The position numbers and the translations under genes are program-made. The notes beneath the pieces were generated by a model. That model saw only the letters and a list, made by a program, of their open reading frames with translations. It searched no databases and was not told the DNA's origin. DNA of 64,000 bases from Thermanaerothrix sp034436175 (GTDB taxonomy: Bacteria; Chloroflexota; Anaerolineae; Anaerolineales; Anaerolineaceae), in assembly GCA_964427505.1 (NCBI GenBank), contig CAYRUO010000003.1, forward strand, positions 124,001 to 188,000, read 5' to 3'. Shown here in pieces: positions 1 to 8,755 of the stretch. Within the stretch, counting starts at the first letter, position 1, and each line of letters opens with the position of its first letter.

Positions 1-1
1 T

Positions 2-805
2 CTGGCGGTCCTTGGCGGTGATGTAGTGCCGGCGGTATTACTGATGGTCACTCTGGCCCTATGGGCTATTCGTACCCGCCGCGATGAATTAGCAGGGGTG
101 GCTTTGGGTTTAGCAACCATGCGTCCGCATGTTGCCGGGGTGGTGATCGGAGTGATATTTATTTGGGCTGTCCTGAATCGTCGGGGCTTGATCGTGATGT
201 GGTTTTTCATTACCCTGGCTCTTTTAAGTCTCTTTTTTGCCCTCTTTCTTCCTTCATGGCCATTACAGTATTTAGCGATGATCATAAATCGTCAACGCCC
301 CTTGATTGGCCAAACGATTGGTGAGGCTTTGGGCGTATTTTTCCCGGGTGTCGGGACACGCCTGGGCCAGGCTGTAAGTGGTCTTGCAGTTGCTTTGACA
401 TTGTTTGAATTGATCCTCAATCACCGTTCAGGCATGCGGGCTTTTCTCTGGTTGGCTGCATTGAGTCTGACCCTTACAGCGTGGACCAGTGTGCGGTTTC
501 AACCCCAAGATATGATCCTCTTTTTGCCAGCATTGATCCTGGCGGGTAGCCTGTGGGTAGAGCGATGGCGTCGTTTAGGTCTGTGGGTGACTTTAATCGT
601 AATGACTGGATTAGGTATTGGGTCTTGGGGATTAGTGTCTTGGCGTTTGATGGAGAGTCTTCACGAGCAGAATATGGCATTGCTGATGCTGTTGATTCCT
701 TTGGTGGTAGTAGGGCTGTTATATTGGGTGCGCTGGTGGGCTATTCGTCCTCCCAGTGTGTGGTTGGAACTCATTCAACGCGAAGATATTGAGTCTCTGG
801 ATTAA
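2..805 (+). CDS. Glycosyltransferase family 87-like (DUF2029) membrane protein, 5' truncated
   Basis: The frame is open to the window edge, so this is the C-terminal part of a longer protein; an internal GTG at 26 is probably not the start. About seven to eight hydrophobic segments are seen. The segment around DELAGVALGLATMRPH matches the pattern in polyprenol-phosphate-mannose-dependent GT87 enzymes (laGvllglat.kP), which add mannose to lipid-linked glycans on the outer face of the membrane. It ends with a charged tail. The next gene, another GT-C type membrane enzyme, starts 12 bases later, so the two probably form an operon for cell-surface glycan synthesis. The substrate cannot be told from sequence. 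Confidence 0.6.
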   Translation: MAVLGGDVVPAVLLMVTLALWAIRTRRDELAGVALGLATMRPHVAGVVIGVIFIWAVLNRRGLIVMWFFITLALLSLFFALFLPSWPLQYLAMIINRQRPLIGQTIGEALGVFFPGVGTRLGQAVSGLAVALTLFELILNHRSGMRAFLWLAALSLTLTAWTSVRFQPQDMILFLPALILAGSLWVERWRRLGLWVTLIVMTGLGIGSWGLVSWRLMESLHEQNMALLMLLIPLVVVGLLYWVRWWAIRPPSVWLELIQREDIESLD

Positions 806-817
806 AGGGCAACGGGG

Positions 818-2446
818 GTGAAGCGTATCCATTACTTGCTTTTGGGTATCTTGGGGAGCGGAATGGCGGCTGTGATGCTGTGGATACAGCCGGTAGCAGC
901 CGTTATGGATAGCGATTATTACTACGCTCTGGGTCAGCAGATTTTCTGGGGACGCGGGGGAGAACAGCCTTTTATCTGGAACTACCTGGCGGATCCAAAG
1001 GGTGTGCCTATGCCGTCCTTTGATTATTGGATGCCTTTGCCGGCAGTTTTGGCGGCGATTGGGATGAGGCTGGCCGGAACCACCGCGTTGTGGGCAGCAC
1101 GTTTGCCTTTTGTCATTCTCCATGGCATCAATGTAGCGCTAATTGCTTATTTGGTGTTTCGTAGAACCGGACGAGCCTTTATAGGCTGGTTGGGTGGATT
1201 GGCGGCATCTTTTCCACTTTTCTATGCCGGGTTTATCACTTTCCCCGAATCCTTCACGCCGATCACCACACTGGGTGCTTTGTATTTCATCTTTGTATTC
1301 GAGACAGAACATCTGTGGGGTAAGAAAAGGGAATTCCTGCGTTCGTTGGTCGTTGGGATTGTTTGTGGCCTGATTCATCTTTCCCGGGCGGATGGGGTGA
1401 TCTGGTTTTTAGCCAGCATATTTCTTCAAGCAGGAATGGTGTTTAGGGCGGTAACGTTAAGACAAAAGAGCGTTACTCTCAACATAATGCGTGTAGCCGT
1501 GATAAATCTCTTGGGCCTTGGTGTGGGTTACGGTCTCACCATTGCGCCGTGGCTCTGGCATAACCTGCATGCGTTTGGCACATTGCTTCAACCGGGGTCG
1601 GGGCGAGCCTTGTGGTTGCGAGAGTACAATGAATTGTTTTATTATCCGGCATCACAATTGACTTTTGAGCATTGGATTGCGCAAGGGTGGGGGACGATTA
1701 TAAAGGATCGCCTTTGGACAATGGGACAAAATTTGCTTACTGCGATTGCCGTTCAAGGACAAATTGTTTTCTTTCCCCTCATTATTTGGGGAATAGTAAA
1801 AACATGGTATCGCCTCGAGACGCGCTTCGGGCTCGGAATATGGATGGCGTTAGGGTTGATTTTTTCGTTGATATTTCCCTTTGCGGGGGTGAGAGGGGGA
1901 TTTTTTCACTCGGGTGCCGCGCTCCAGCCTTTCTTATGGGGATTAGGCTGGCAGGGGTTTCAAGCCCTGATCCAATGGGGAGCCCAGTATCGGGGGTGGC
2001 AGCCAAAGGTCAGTCAAACTATTCTAGGGGTAGGGGTTTTATTGATCGTCCTCATGGCTGCTGCCGCGATTTACGTCCAAAGGTACTTGGGAAATGAAAT
2101 AACACCCCCATCGTGGCGAGTTACGCAGGATAGGTATCTGGCCATTAATCAAAGACTATCAGATTGGGGATTTCCGGCCGACTCTTCACTGGGAGCAGTT
2201 AACAATCCACCCACGTTTTTTATCTTTACCCATCGTTCCAGCATTGTTATCCCGGGTGGCGATGTTGCTCAATTGCTGGCCGTAATGTGTCGTTATCGGG
2301 CCGACTATGTGGTACTCGAACCTGATCAGATCAATCTTGGTTCGCTTTATGCGGATCCGATGAAGGATGAGAATTTCGAGTATTTAGGAACCGTCCAAGA
2401 TGCACATATTTTAACTCTTAGAGATGTTGAAAAAACCTGCCGCTAG
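818..2446 (+). CDS. GT-C fold membrane glycosyltransferase (ArnT/PMT-like, GT39-type)
   Basis: A 542-residue protein with about ten to twelve predicted membrane segments and a GTG start 12 bases after the previous gene. After the first membrane segment there is an acidic pair, D31 and D33, in the first outside loop, the place of the catalytic aspartate in GT-C enzymes that use lipid-phosphate sugars. A soluble C-terminal part (about residues 430-542) follows the last membrane segment. Family assignment is by architecture and loop motif; donor and acceptor are unknown. Likely works with the upstream GT87-like protein on extracytoplasmic glycans. Confidence 0.6.
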   Translation: MKRIHYLLLGILGSGMAAVMLWIQPVAAVMDSDYYYALGQQIFWGRGGEQPFIWNYLADPKGVPMPSFDYWMPLPAVLAAIGMRLAGTTALWAARLPFVILHGINVALIAYLVFRRTGRAFIGWLGGLAASFPLFYAGFITFPESFTPITTLGALYFIFVFETEHLWGKKREFLRSLVVGIVCGLIHLSRADGVIWFLASIFLQAGMVFRAVTLRQKSVTLNIMRVAVINLLGLGVGYGLTIAPWLWHNLHAFGTLLQPGSGRALWLREYNELFYYPASQLTFEHWIAQGWGTIIKDRLWTMGQNLLTAIAVQGQIVFFPLIIWGIVKTWYRLETRFGLGIWMALGLIFSLIFPFAGVRGGFFHSGAALQPFLWGLGWQGFQALIQWGAQYRGWQPKVSQTILGVGVLLIVLMAAAAIYVQRYLGNEITPPSWRVTQDRYLAINQRLSDWGFPADSSLGAVNNPPTFFIFTHRSSIVIPGGDVAQLLAVMCRYRADYVVLEPDQINLGSLYADPMKDENFEYLGTVQDAHILTLRDVEKTCR

Positions 2447-2472
2447 ATTTTAGGAACAGGCATAGACAATTG

Positions 2473-2481
2473 TGCTATACT
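2473..2481 (+). promoter_or_regulatory. Extended -10 promoter for the histidine kinase gene
   Basis: TGcTATACT at 2473-2481 is an extended -10 element; no good -35 lies 17 bases upstream. It overlaps a small palindrome ACAATTGT (2467-2474). It sits 63 bases before the ATG at 2544. Confidence 0.45.
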
Positions 2482-2543
2482 TACACCTGATTAAACCCCT
2501 TGGCTCGAATCAAATGTAATAGTGAGAAAAAGCGGAGTTGGGC

Positions 2544-3605
2544 ATGACAATTCAGGTAGGCGATGATTCAACTACGTGGGAATTGTTTGTAGATTTTATT
2601 GCCTCTGAGCTCGAGTCGTCTCGGCGTGCCTATGAAGAGGTCACTCAGATGATTGAGCGCAGTCAGGTAGAGTTGACGCGATTGACGCAACGGAACGCCA
2701 ATATCAATGCACACTTGCAGCAACTCCAAAATCAATTTGAATCGGTGCCCAGAAATGACATTCGGGTGGTTTATGACTCGGCCTTAGATGCCCAACGCCG
2801 GCTCTTGGTGATGCGTAGCCAGGTTGAAAAATTGCAGAGCGATCAGGCGCACCTGGAAAAATACATCAACCTCTTAGAAAAAGTGCAAAGTTTTTTGACC
2901 GAGGGTTCACCGGCAGGGGGTAAACGAGGGCGAAACGGCGGCATGGCTATGTTGGAGAAACTCATTGATGCGCAAGAAACGGAGCGGCAAAAGTTATCGC
3001 GCCAAATGCATGATGGTCCCGCTCAAGACCTTTCGAACTTTATCGTGCAGGCAGAAATTGCATCACGACTCTTTGATTTGGATCCGCTCAAAGCCAGGGA
3101 GGAATTAGAAAACCTCAAGAACGCAGCCATGGCGACTTTCCAGAAGGTGCGCTTATTTATTGCCGGGTTGCGGCCAATGATGTTGGATGATCTGGGGCTT
3201 TTTATCACCGTGCAACGCTACGGTGAGACCTTTAGCAGCGAAACCGGTGCTGAGGTTAGTGTCATCACGCGCGGTGCTCAGCAGCGCTTTGCCCCTTATG
3301 CTGAGGTGATGATTTTTCGCGCCATCCAGGAACTCATGAACAATGCTTATCGCCATAATCAGGACACGTTGCGAAAACTTTCCATTGAAGTCTTCTTGGA
3401 GGTTGGTGATCAATTTGTGCGGGTTGTGGTTCGTGATGATGGTAAGGGTTTTGATATACATAGACTTCAGGAGAGCAGTGGGCTTGGATTGCGCTTAATC
3501 CGTGAACGTGTAGAGATGCTTGGTGGTACGATGGATATTGATACGGCTCCCGGGCAGGGCTGTCGCGTAACCTTGCAAATCCCCCTGAGTAACATTACAC
3601 TCTAG
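2544..3605 (+). CDS. Soluble DegS/NarX-type sensor histidine kinase (HisKA_3)
   Basis: The ATG at 2544 is chosen over a TTG at 2538 because GGAG (2534-2537) is spaced 6 bases from it. The 353-residue protein has no membrane segment. Residues about 20-110 are charged heptad-rich, likely coiled coil, as in DegS. The H-box is ER-xx-LSRQMHDGPAQ, with phospho-accepting His156, typical of the HisKA_3 group that pairs with LuxR-type regulators. The ATPase domain shows an N box (QELMNNAYRHN), G1 (DDGKGFD) and G2 (GLGLRLIRERV). No partner regulator lies beside it, so it is an orphan; the REC-REC-LuxR protein at 49892 is a conceivable partner but not linked here. Confidence 0.85.
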   Translation: MTIQVGDDSTTWELFVDFIASELESSRRAYEEVTQMIERSQVELTRLTQRNANINAHLQQLQNQFESVPRNDIRVVYDSALDAQRRLLVMRSQVEKLQSDQAHLEKYINLLEKVQSFLTEGSPAGGKRGRNGGMAMLEKLIDAQETERQKLSRQMHDGPAQDLSNFIVQAEIASRLFDLDPLKAREELENLKNAAMATFQKVRLFIAGLRPMMLDDLGLFITVQRYGETFSSETGAEVSVITRGAQQRFAPYAEVMIFRAIQELMNNAYRHNQDTLRKLSIEVFLEVGDQFVRVVVRDDGKGFDIHRLQESSGLGLRLIRERVEMLGGTMDIDTAPGQGCRVTLQIPLSNITL

Positions 3606-3653
3606 GGATTGATCTATACATCATAACGAATTCTTTCACGGGAGGATCTGCTT

Positions 3654-4823
3654 ATGACACTGACGATTGGGATCTTAACCGGTGGTGGGGATGTGCCTGG
3701 GCTGAATCCCTGCATCAAATCGGTGGTGATGGGGGCATTGGAACTGGGTTATCGGGTGATCGGCATTCGTCGGGGTTGGGCAGGTTTATTGCATTACAAC
3801 CCGGACGAACCCTCTACTCGTGATTACTATATTCGCGAACTGCACGCTGAGGATGTGCGCACCATAGATCGGACGGGGGGTACAGTGCTCCACACGTCGC
3901 GCACCAATCCGCAGCGTGTTTCTCCCAAGGATACGCCGGACTTCTTGAAGAATTCGAAGTGGGGTAAGCCCATTCCTGAGGAAGGAAAGACGGATTATAC
4001 CGATTACGTGCTTAATGTTTTGGCCAACTTGGGAATTGACGTGCTCGTACCGATCGGTGGGGATGATACGCTCTCTTTTGCGGTGCGACTGCATCGCGAA
4101 GGCTTTCCCGTTGTGGCGATTCCCAAGACCATGGATAACGATGTTTTTGGGACGGATTATTGCATCGGTTTTTCTACGGCGGTGACACGTAGTGTGGAGT
4201 TTATCACGAACATGCGCACCTCCGTGGGCTCGCATGAACGGATCGGTGTGGTGGAACTGTTCGGGCGCTATTGCGGTGAAACCTGCCTGATCAGCGGTTA
4301 TTTGGCTTATGTGGATCGCGCTGTAATTCCCGAGGTGCCGTTCGATATCCAGAAATTATGCGATTTCTTGATGTACGATAAGCGGAACAACCCCTCCAAT
4401 TATGCCATTATGACCATCTCTGAAGGGGCGATCATGGAAGGAGGGGAAATGTTTGTTACCGGTGAGGCCGATGCGTATGGTCACCGTAAACTGGGGGGCA
4501 TCGGATTGATTGTAAGCGAGGAGATCAAGCGACGCACCGGTCAAAACACAATGTATCAACAATTAGGGTACTTGATGCGTTCCGGGGCGCCCGATTCGCT
4601 GGATCGGATGGTGGCTATGTCGTTTGGTAACCTTGCTATCCAATTGATACGGCGCAAAGAGACAGGCAAGATGGTCGCTCTACACGGTGGTAAATACACG
4701 ACCGTACCGGTGGAAATTGTGATGGCCGGTCGTAAGCGTGTGGATGTGCCTTCTTACTACGATATTGAAACGTATCGCCCGCGGGTTAAAGATTTTATGG
4801 GCGTCCCGATGTTTTTGAGTTAA
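3654..4823 (+). CDS. PPi-dependent 6-phosphofructokinase
   Basis: 389 residues, ATG with GGAGG 8 bases upstream. It phosphorylates fructose 6-phosphate to the 1,6-bisphosphate. N-terminal GILTGGGDVPGLN is the phosphofructokinase phosphoryl-donor loop. GGDDT near residue 128 and PKTMDND near 152 have Asp and Lys where ATP enzymes have Gly (GGDGS) and Gly (PGTIDND); these substitutions mark pyrophosphate use, making the step reversible. LFGRYCGE is the sugar-phosphate loop. Longer than the 320-residue ATP type, as usual for the PPi clade. Phosphoryl donor is inferred from these residues; an exact assay is absent. A strong hairpin follows the stop. Confidence 0.88.
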   Translation: MTLTIGILTGGGDVPGLNPCIKSVVMGALELGYRVIGIRRGWAGLLHYNPDEPSTRDYYIRELHAEDVRTIDRTGGTVLHTSRTNPQRVSPKDTPDFLKNSKWGKPIPEEGKTDYTDYVLNVLANLGIDVLVPIGGDDTLSFAVRLHREGFPVVAIPKTMDNDVFGTDYCIGFSTAVTRSVEFITNMRTSVGSHERIGVVELFGRYCGETCLISGYLAYVDRAVIPEVPFDIQKLCDFLMYDKRNNPSNYAIMTISEGAIMEGGEMFVTGEADAYGHRKLGGIGLIVSEEIKRRTGQNTMYQQLGYLMRSGAPDSLDRMVAMSFGNLAIQLIRRKETGKMVALHGGKYTTVPVEIVMAGRKRVDVPSYYDIETYRPRVKDFMGVPMFLS

Positions 4824-4830
4824 ATTGAGA

Positions 4831-4857
4831 AGAGGCCCTGACCAATACAGGGCCTCT
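4831..4857 (+). terminator. Hairpin terminator after phosphofructokinase
   Basis: Perfect 10-bp stem AGAGGCCCTG / CAGGGCCTCT with a 7-base loop, 7 bases after the stop. The T-tract is poor (AAAATTATCTTTT), so termination may be partial and read into the Nudix gene. Confidence 0.6.
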
Positions 4858-4889
4858 AAAATTATCTTTTGGTTTGGGATGTTCCTGCT

Positions 4890-5396
4890 ATGGGCCGAGA
4901 AGAACAAGGCGTTTTCAAGGATCGTTATACCATTATTCCTCGTACCTTAATTTTCATCACTCGTGATGACAAAGTGCTTCTGTTAAAAGGGGCACCGCAC
5001 AAGCGACTCTGGGCTGGGCTTTATAACGGAATCGGAGGGCATGTTGAGCAGGGCGAGGGGATTCTGGCAGCGGCCAAGCGGGAAGTTCGAGAAGAGACGG
5101 GGCTAGAGGTTGCTAACCTACGGTTGTGTGGTGTGATCATGATTGATACGGGTGAAACCATCGGGATCGGGCTTTATGTGTTTCGCGGGGACTATGCAGG
5201 GGGAGAGGTGCAGTCATCCCCCGAAGGCGTTGCCGAATGGATTGCAGAGAGTGATCTCTCTAGGTTGCCGTTGGTACCCGATTTGGCTGTCTTGTTGCCC
5301 CGTGTTTTGAATCATCGGGAGGATGATCCCCCTTTTGTGGCGCATTACTACTACGATGACCAAGATCGTCTTCAAGTGGAGTTTGAGATCCCTTAA
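4890..5396 (+). CDS. Nudix hydrolase (MutT/8-oxo-dGTP diphosphatase-like)
   Basis: 168 residues from the ATG at 4890; an in-frame TTG at 4869 would lie in the terminator tail and is less likely. A complete Nudix box GHVEQGEGILAAAK-REVREETGL binds the Mg2+ needed to hydrolyse nucleoside diphosphates linked to X. LWNGLYNGIGGHVE-type spacing (here LWAGLYNGIGG) resembles MutT-like pyrophosphohydrolases. The C-terminal part (about 110-168) is less conserved. It converges on rsmD with only four bases between the stops and no terminator. Substrate unknown. Confidence 0.82.
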   Translation: MGREEQGVFKDRYTIIPRTLIFITRDDKVLLLKGAPHKRLWAGLYNGIGGHVEQGEGILAAAKREVREETGLEVANLRLCGVIMIDTGETIGIGLYVFRGDYAGGEVQSSPEGVAEWIAESDLSRLPLVPDLAVLLPRVLNHREDDPPFVAHYYYDDQDRLQVEFEIP

Positions 5397-5400
5397 TTCC

Positions 5401-5988
5401 CTAACTGGAAGTAGCGGTTGTATCTTGGGAAAGTTTGTAACGGTAGAAAATCAATTGGGTTGAGCCATAATGACGCCGATCTTCTTCGGTGAAATTTTGT
5501 AACAAGAGGGGTTTGTATTCATTGGGATCTATTTGAACGATGATGGTGCCGCTGGGAGATAGCCAGGTTGGGTTTGTATCCAACGCCGCTAGGGCTTTTT
5601 CCCATAAGCCTTTATATTGAGGGGGAGCCACAAAGATAAAATCAAAAGCGCGTGTGGGGGGGCGGCGCAGAAAAGCGAAGGCGTCCATGTGCAATACTTC
5701 TGCCCCTTGCTCCAAACGGGTGAGACGCAGGTTTTCCTTAATAGTTGAAATGGCTTGGCGACTGGTATCTATCATACAGACGTAAGATGCACCCCGGCTC
5801 AGCGCTTCCAAGCCCACGCTGCCTGTTCCGGCAAACAGGTCCAAGAAAGTTGCTCCCTCAATATCCGGGCCAAGAATGTTAAATAAGGCTTCTTTCACTC
5901 GGTCGGTGATCGGGCGGGTGCCGCTGCCCGGGACACTACGTAGACGGATTCCCCCGGCTTTGCCGCCGATGATACGAGGAGGTGCCAT
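5401..5988 (-). CDS. rsmD: 16S rRNA (guanine966-N2)-methyltransferase RsmD
   Basis: 195 residues. N-terminal RIIGGKAGGIRL and RPITDRVKEALFN are RsmD signatures, followed by the SAM-binding loop LDLFAGTGSVGLEALSRGA. The catalytic motif expected as DPPY reads APPQY (FIFVAPPQYKG), so the first Asp is replaced; see findings. It methylates G966 of 16S rRNA during small-subunit assembly. It is the last gene of a minus-strand run, 9 bases after the URO-D-like gene. Confidence 0.85.
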   Translation of the reverse strand: MAPPRIIGGKAGGIRLRSVPGSGTRPITDRVKEALFNILGPDIEGATFLDLFAGTGSVGLEALSRGASYVCMIDTSRQAISTIKENLRLTRLEQGAEVLHMDAFAFLRRPPTRAFDFIFVAPPQYKGLWEKALAALDTNPTWLSPSGTIIVQIDPNEYKPLLLQNFTEEDRRHYGSTQLIFYRYKLSQDTTATSS

Positions 5989-5997
5989 AAGGGTTCC

Positions 5998-6990
5998 CTA
6001 TACCAAGATGGTGGCTTGGCAAGCCGCGTGGATATTTCCATGCGGGGTGATAATGGGTAGGACACAGCCGGTGCCCAAGATAAAGCGCCTCCCTTGGGTC
6101 TCTTGAATGGCCTGTTGTGCTTCGCGTTGCACGTCTTCGGGGCTGCCTAATGCCATTGTGGTCCATTGGGAAAGCCCGCCACAAACGGCGGCGGGAACTT
6201 TCGTTAGGGCTTCGCGTAGTGACGGCGTGGTTTGCCGATCATGCCAGTTCAGAATTTGCACCGGGTAATCACAAACCTGTGGGAACATGATGTGCTCCCC
6301 GTGGATATGCCCCACGTTAAGCCAGAAACCACGCGCCGCCTCTAAAATTTTGAGATCATACGCGCGACCAAACTCGCTGAACTCTGACGAAGAGAGTGTA
6401 TCATAACGGGCATGCTGGATTGCATAGAAAATACCGTCAATCCCAAGGTCCTTTAGGGTTTCTATAAAAGCAAGAGTGGATTCAGTGATTCTCTGCAGGC
6501 CGGCGTGAAGGGCGTCGGGTGCGGTGCGTAGGTGCAAAATGAGGCGTTCCTCACCGGCCAAATTCTTGGCTTGGGCCAGGGGTGAAAAGATGGTCTGAAG
6601 AATCGGCACCTGACCCGCAAAGTGGTGCTTCAGAATTCGAAGCGTGATCAGCATGTCGCCCAATACACCCTGATGCGGGTTTAAAGGGGTCAGTTTTAGC
6701 CAGTCCTCAGGGTGGACTATGGGGTGATGAATGTAAGCACGAGTGCCTTCAGGATCGCCCTTCCATTGATCAATAACGCCCCAATCACGCAGGCAATAAG
6801 ATGAGGCAGGGGTCACCTTAATGAAATCAAAATCGTACGTGCTTTGAAAATGGATAATGGCCTTGGCCAGATGCTCAGGGTGCTGGTCGTCTACCGGGAA
6901 GTGTCGCCACAGGGCGATAGGGATGCGGTCTACATCTTCGCCGCTCAGACAGCGTTCCAGGCGCGTGTAGTGATTAAGAGCGGGGGGCAT
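5998..6990 (-). CDS. Uroporphyrinogen decarboxylase-family protein (probable corrinoid/methyl-transfer type)
   Basis: 330 residues, ATG preceded by AAGGAGG. The fold is recognised by the N-terminal RIPIALWRHFP and the C-terminal LGTGCVLPIITPHGN, both typical of URO-D domain proteins. The haem-biosynthetic HemE signature (MRQAGR) is missing, so porphyrin decarboxylation is unlikely; relatives without it transfer methyl groups via corrinoids. His/Cys residues that could bind zinc are present (C near 304, H near 230). It overlaps the ChlI-like gene by 17 bases, indicating co-translation. The real substrate is unknown. Confidence 0.7.
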   Translation of the reverse strand: MPPALNHYTRLERCLSGEDVDRIPIALWRHFPVDDQHPEHLAKAIIHFQSTYDFDFIKVTPASSYCLRDWGVIDQWKGDPEGTRAYIHHPIVHPEDWLKLTPLNPHQGVLGDMLITLRILKHHFAGQVPILQTIFSPLAQAKNLAGEERLILHLRTAPDALHAGLQRITESTLAFIETLKDLGIDGIFYAIQHARYDTLSSSEFSEFGRAYDLKILEAARGFWLNVGHIHGEHIMFPQVCDYPVQILNWHDRQTTPSLREALTKVPAAVCGGLSQWTTMALGSPEDVQREAQQAIQETQGRRFILGTGCVLPIITPHGNIHAACQATILV

Positions 6991-8209
6991 CCTTATCCTC
7001 CTTGGTAGGGGCTACCGATAAATTGGGCTCGATTTGAGAGGTAAACAGTTGCAAAATTTCTTCATCTTCGTTGCTTTGGTTTTCAAGGTATTTTTCCATA
7101 AAAGCCGAACGGCGCATACGCAAAGCCATAGGGGCAACTTGACGGATATCTTCGAATGTTACCTCAATGCGACTATCGGCGGCGGCGTAAGCACGGGCGG
7201 CTTCCAGCAGGGTGATTTCTGCACGCAGTGAATCGATCTTTAGGCGTTGGATGAGGTTTATGGCTTCCAAGGCGATTGGATCTGAAACTCGTACCGAGGG
7301 CAGTAAGCGGCGCGCTGTAGCGATTTCTTCGCGCATCAGCGCGGTCTCTTCAGCATAGTGTGCCACGGTCGCGCGAGGATTTACCCGGTAATACTGACTG
7401 CGCCGATAGGCTTCAAGCCGTTGATGAGGATCTTTCAGACCATGGACAAGGACACGTAGGCCAAAGCGGTCAAGGATCTGGGGGCGTAAGTTGCCCTCTT
7501 CGGGATTCATAGATCCGATTAGGACAAAACGGGCACGATACGTGGCGGAGAGTGGTCCTCTGCGCACCGTATAGGTGCCGCTGGAGGCTGCATCCAGGAT
7601 GGCATCCACGATTTCATCCGGGAGAAGATTGACCTCGTCAACATACAGGATATTTCGATCAGCCTGCGCAAGAATACCTCGTTTGAGGCGGAAACGTTCA
7701 TGAGCGACGGCGCGTTCATCCAGCCCTCCCACCACGTCTTCGAGGCGAGCGTTAAGGGGCAGTTCGATTAGTTTGACCCGATCTTTTATCGTGAGCGGGC
7801 GTCCCTCGGCATACTTGCGCGCACAATCGGGGCAAACAGCGTCAATGCCGCCGGTTTCAATGTCCTCGGGTAGACAACCATAGAAACAAGCACTGCGCTC
7901 AATTTCGGGGAGCAAATCCAACAGACTACGTACTGCCGTAGTCTTTCCGGTACCCCGGGGACCGATGAGAAGCACACCACCGATAGCGGGATTAATAAGA
8001 TTCAGACATAATGCCAAGCGCATTTCGAACTGACCCACAATGGCCAGGAAGGGGAAAGGCAGAGGTTCGGCGAGACCGGCGTCCTCTTGAGGAAGGATAT
8101 CCTTAAGGGCTCGCCCGGAGACAATATCAATCAATTCCCGCAGGGAACGCGGCTGTGGGGTTTCGGCGGGGGCTGAATCGGGGTTGGGCGAGAGAGGCGA
8201 ATCGCTCAT
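6974..8209 (-). CDS. Magnesium-chelatase subunit I (ChlI/BchI)-type AAA+ ATPase
   Basis: 411 residues. Walker A GPRGTGKTT (about 83-91), ChlI insert with CxxC (VCPDCARK near 130), Walker B ILYVDEVNLLPD, sensor region GSMNPEEGNLRPQILDRFGL. This order and these motifs are those of the ATPase that drives Mg2+ insertion into protoporphyrin IX. No ChlD or ChlH partner and no other bacteriochlorophyll gene is in the window, so a different metal-chelation or MoxR-like chaperone role is possible. Sits between gtrA and the URO-D gene in the same transcript. Confidence 0.8.
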   Translation of the reverse strand: MSDSPLSPNPDSAPAETPQPRSLRELIDIVSGRALKDILPQEDAGLAEPLPFPFLAIVGQFEMRLALCLNLINPAIGGVLLIGPRGTGKTTAVRSLLDLLPEIERSACFYGCLPEDIETGGIDAVCPDCARKYAEGRPLTIKDRVKLIELPLNARLEDVVGGLDERAVAHERFRLKRGILAQADRNILYVDEVNLLPDEIVDAILDAASSGTYTVRRGPLSATYRARFVLIGSMNPEEGNLRPQILDRFGLRVLVHGLKDPHQRLEAYRRSQYYRVNPRATVAHYAEETALMREEIATARRLLPSVRVSDPIALEAINLIQRLKIDSLRAEITLLEAARAYAAADSRIEVTFEDIRQVAPMALRMRRSAFMEKYLENQSNEDEEILQLFTSQIEPNLSVAPTKEDKDAPRS

Positions 8210-8218
8210 TGCTTGAAC

Positions 8219-8755
8219 TTAAACATCATTATACGTCCAATAGCGATTGGCAAAGAAGTTCCAAAGCATGACCACGCCAATCACAATGGCGAGCGCAACA
8301 TTATGAGCGACAGTAATGGGTGAGAGAATTGTCCACTTCCACCAGGCTTGGAAAAAACGGATCAGGATTGGTTCGAGGAAAGCAAAGAGCGGGGTGCGGA
8401 TCAATAGCCCCGCGATACTCACCAATAAGAATTGCGCTCCCTGTTGAGCCAGGGGTTTGCTACGGGAATCGGGATAGGTCCAGTAACGATTCCAAACGAA
8501 ATTACTTGTCACGGCGGCAATAAAGGAGAGGACGCTTGCCCAAACAGCATTTTGGCGGAAGAAAGCAATGGTTTGGGTTAGGGCATTAAAAAGCCCAAAA
8601 TCAATCACCGCGCCAATCGTTCCCACAACCGCAAAGCGCAGGAAGCGCCCCAGTTCTTTAGAATCGGTGATTATGGTGATTAAAGCCCCATTTTTTGACG
8701 GAAATACGGTATGGTCAGTCGTATGCCCTCCTCTAAACTCGTTTTGGGTTCCCAA
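8219..8755 (-). CDS. GtrA family membrane protein
   Basis: Four membrane segments with the GtrA hallmarks FAVVGTIGAVIDFGLFN and two copies of the NRYWTY motif (WNRYWTYPD and ANRYWTYND). GtrA proteins help move or attach polyprenol-linked sugars for surface glycans. The start is uncertain: no ATG is available, TTG at 8755 would overlap the upstream epimerase gene by 76 bases, and near-cognate ATA/ATC codons lie at its stop (about 8672-8680). The membrane core begins near residue 37 of the longest form. Coupling to the sugar-nucleotide enzyme upstream fits a glycan role. Confidence 0.72.
   Translation of the reverse strand: MGTQNEFRGGHTTDHTVFPSKNGALITIITDSKELGRFLRFAVVGTIGAVIDFGLFNALTQTIAFFRQNAVWASVLSFIAAVTSNFVWNRYWTYPDSRSKPLAQQGAQFLLVSIAGLLIRTPLFAFLEPILIRFFQAWWKWTILSPITVAHNVALAIVIGVVMLWNFFANRYWTYNDV

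Noticed and set aside
6974..8209. Evidence for photosynthesis from the ChlI-like gene
   Set aside because: No other bacteriochlorophyll, reaction-centre or chlorosome gene is present.
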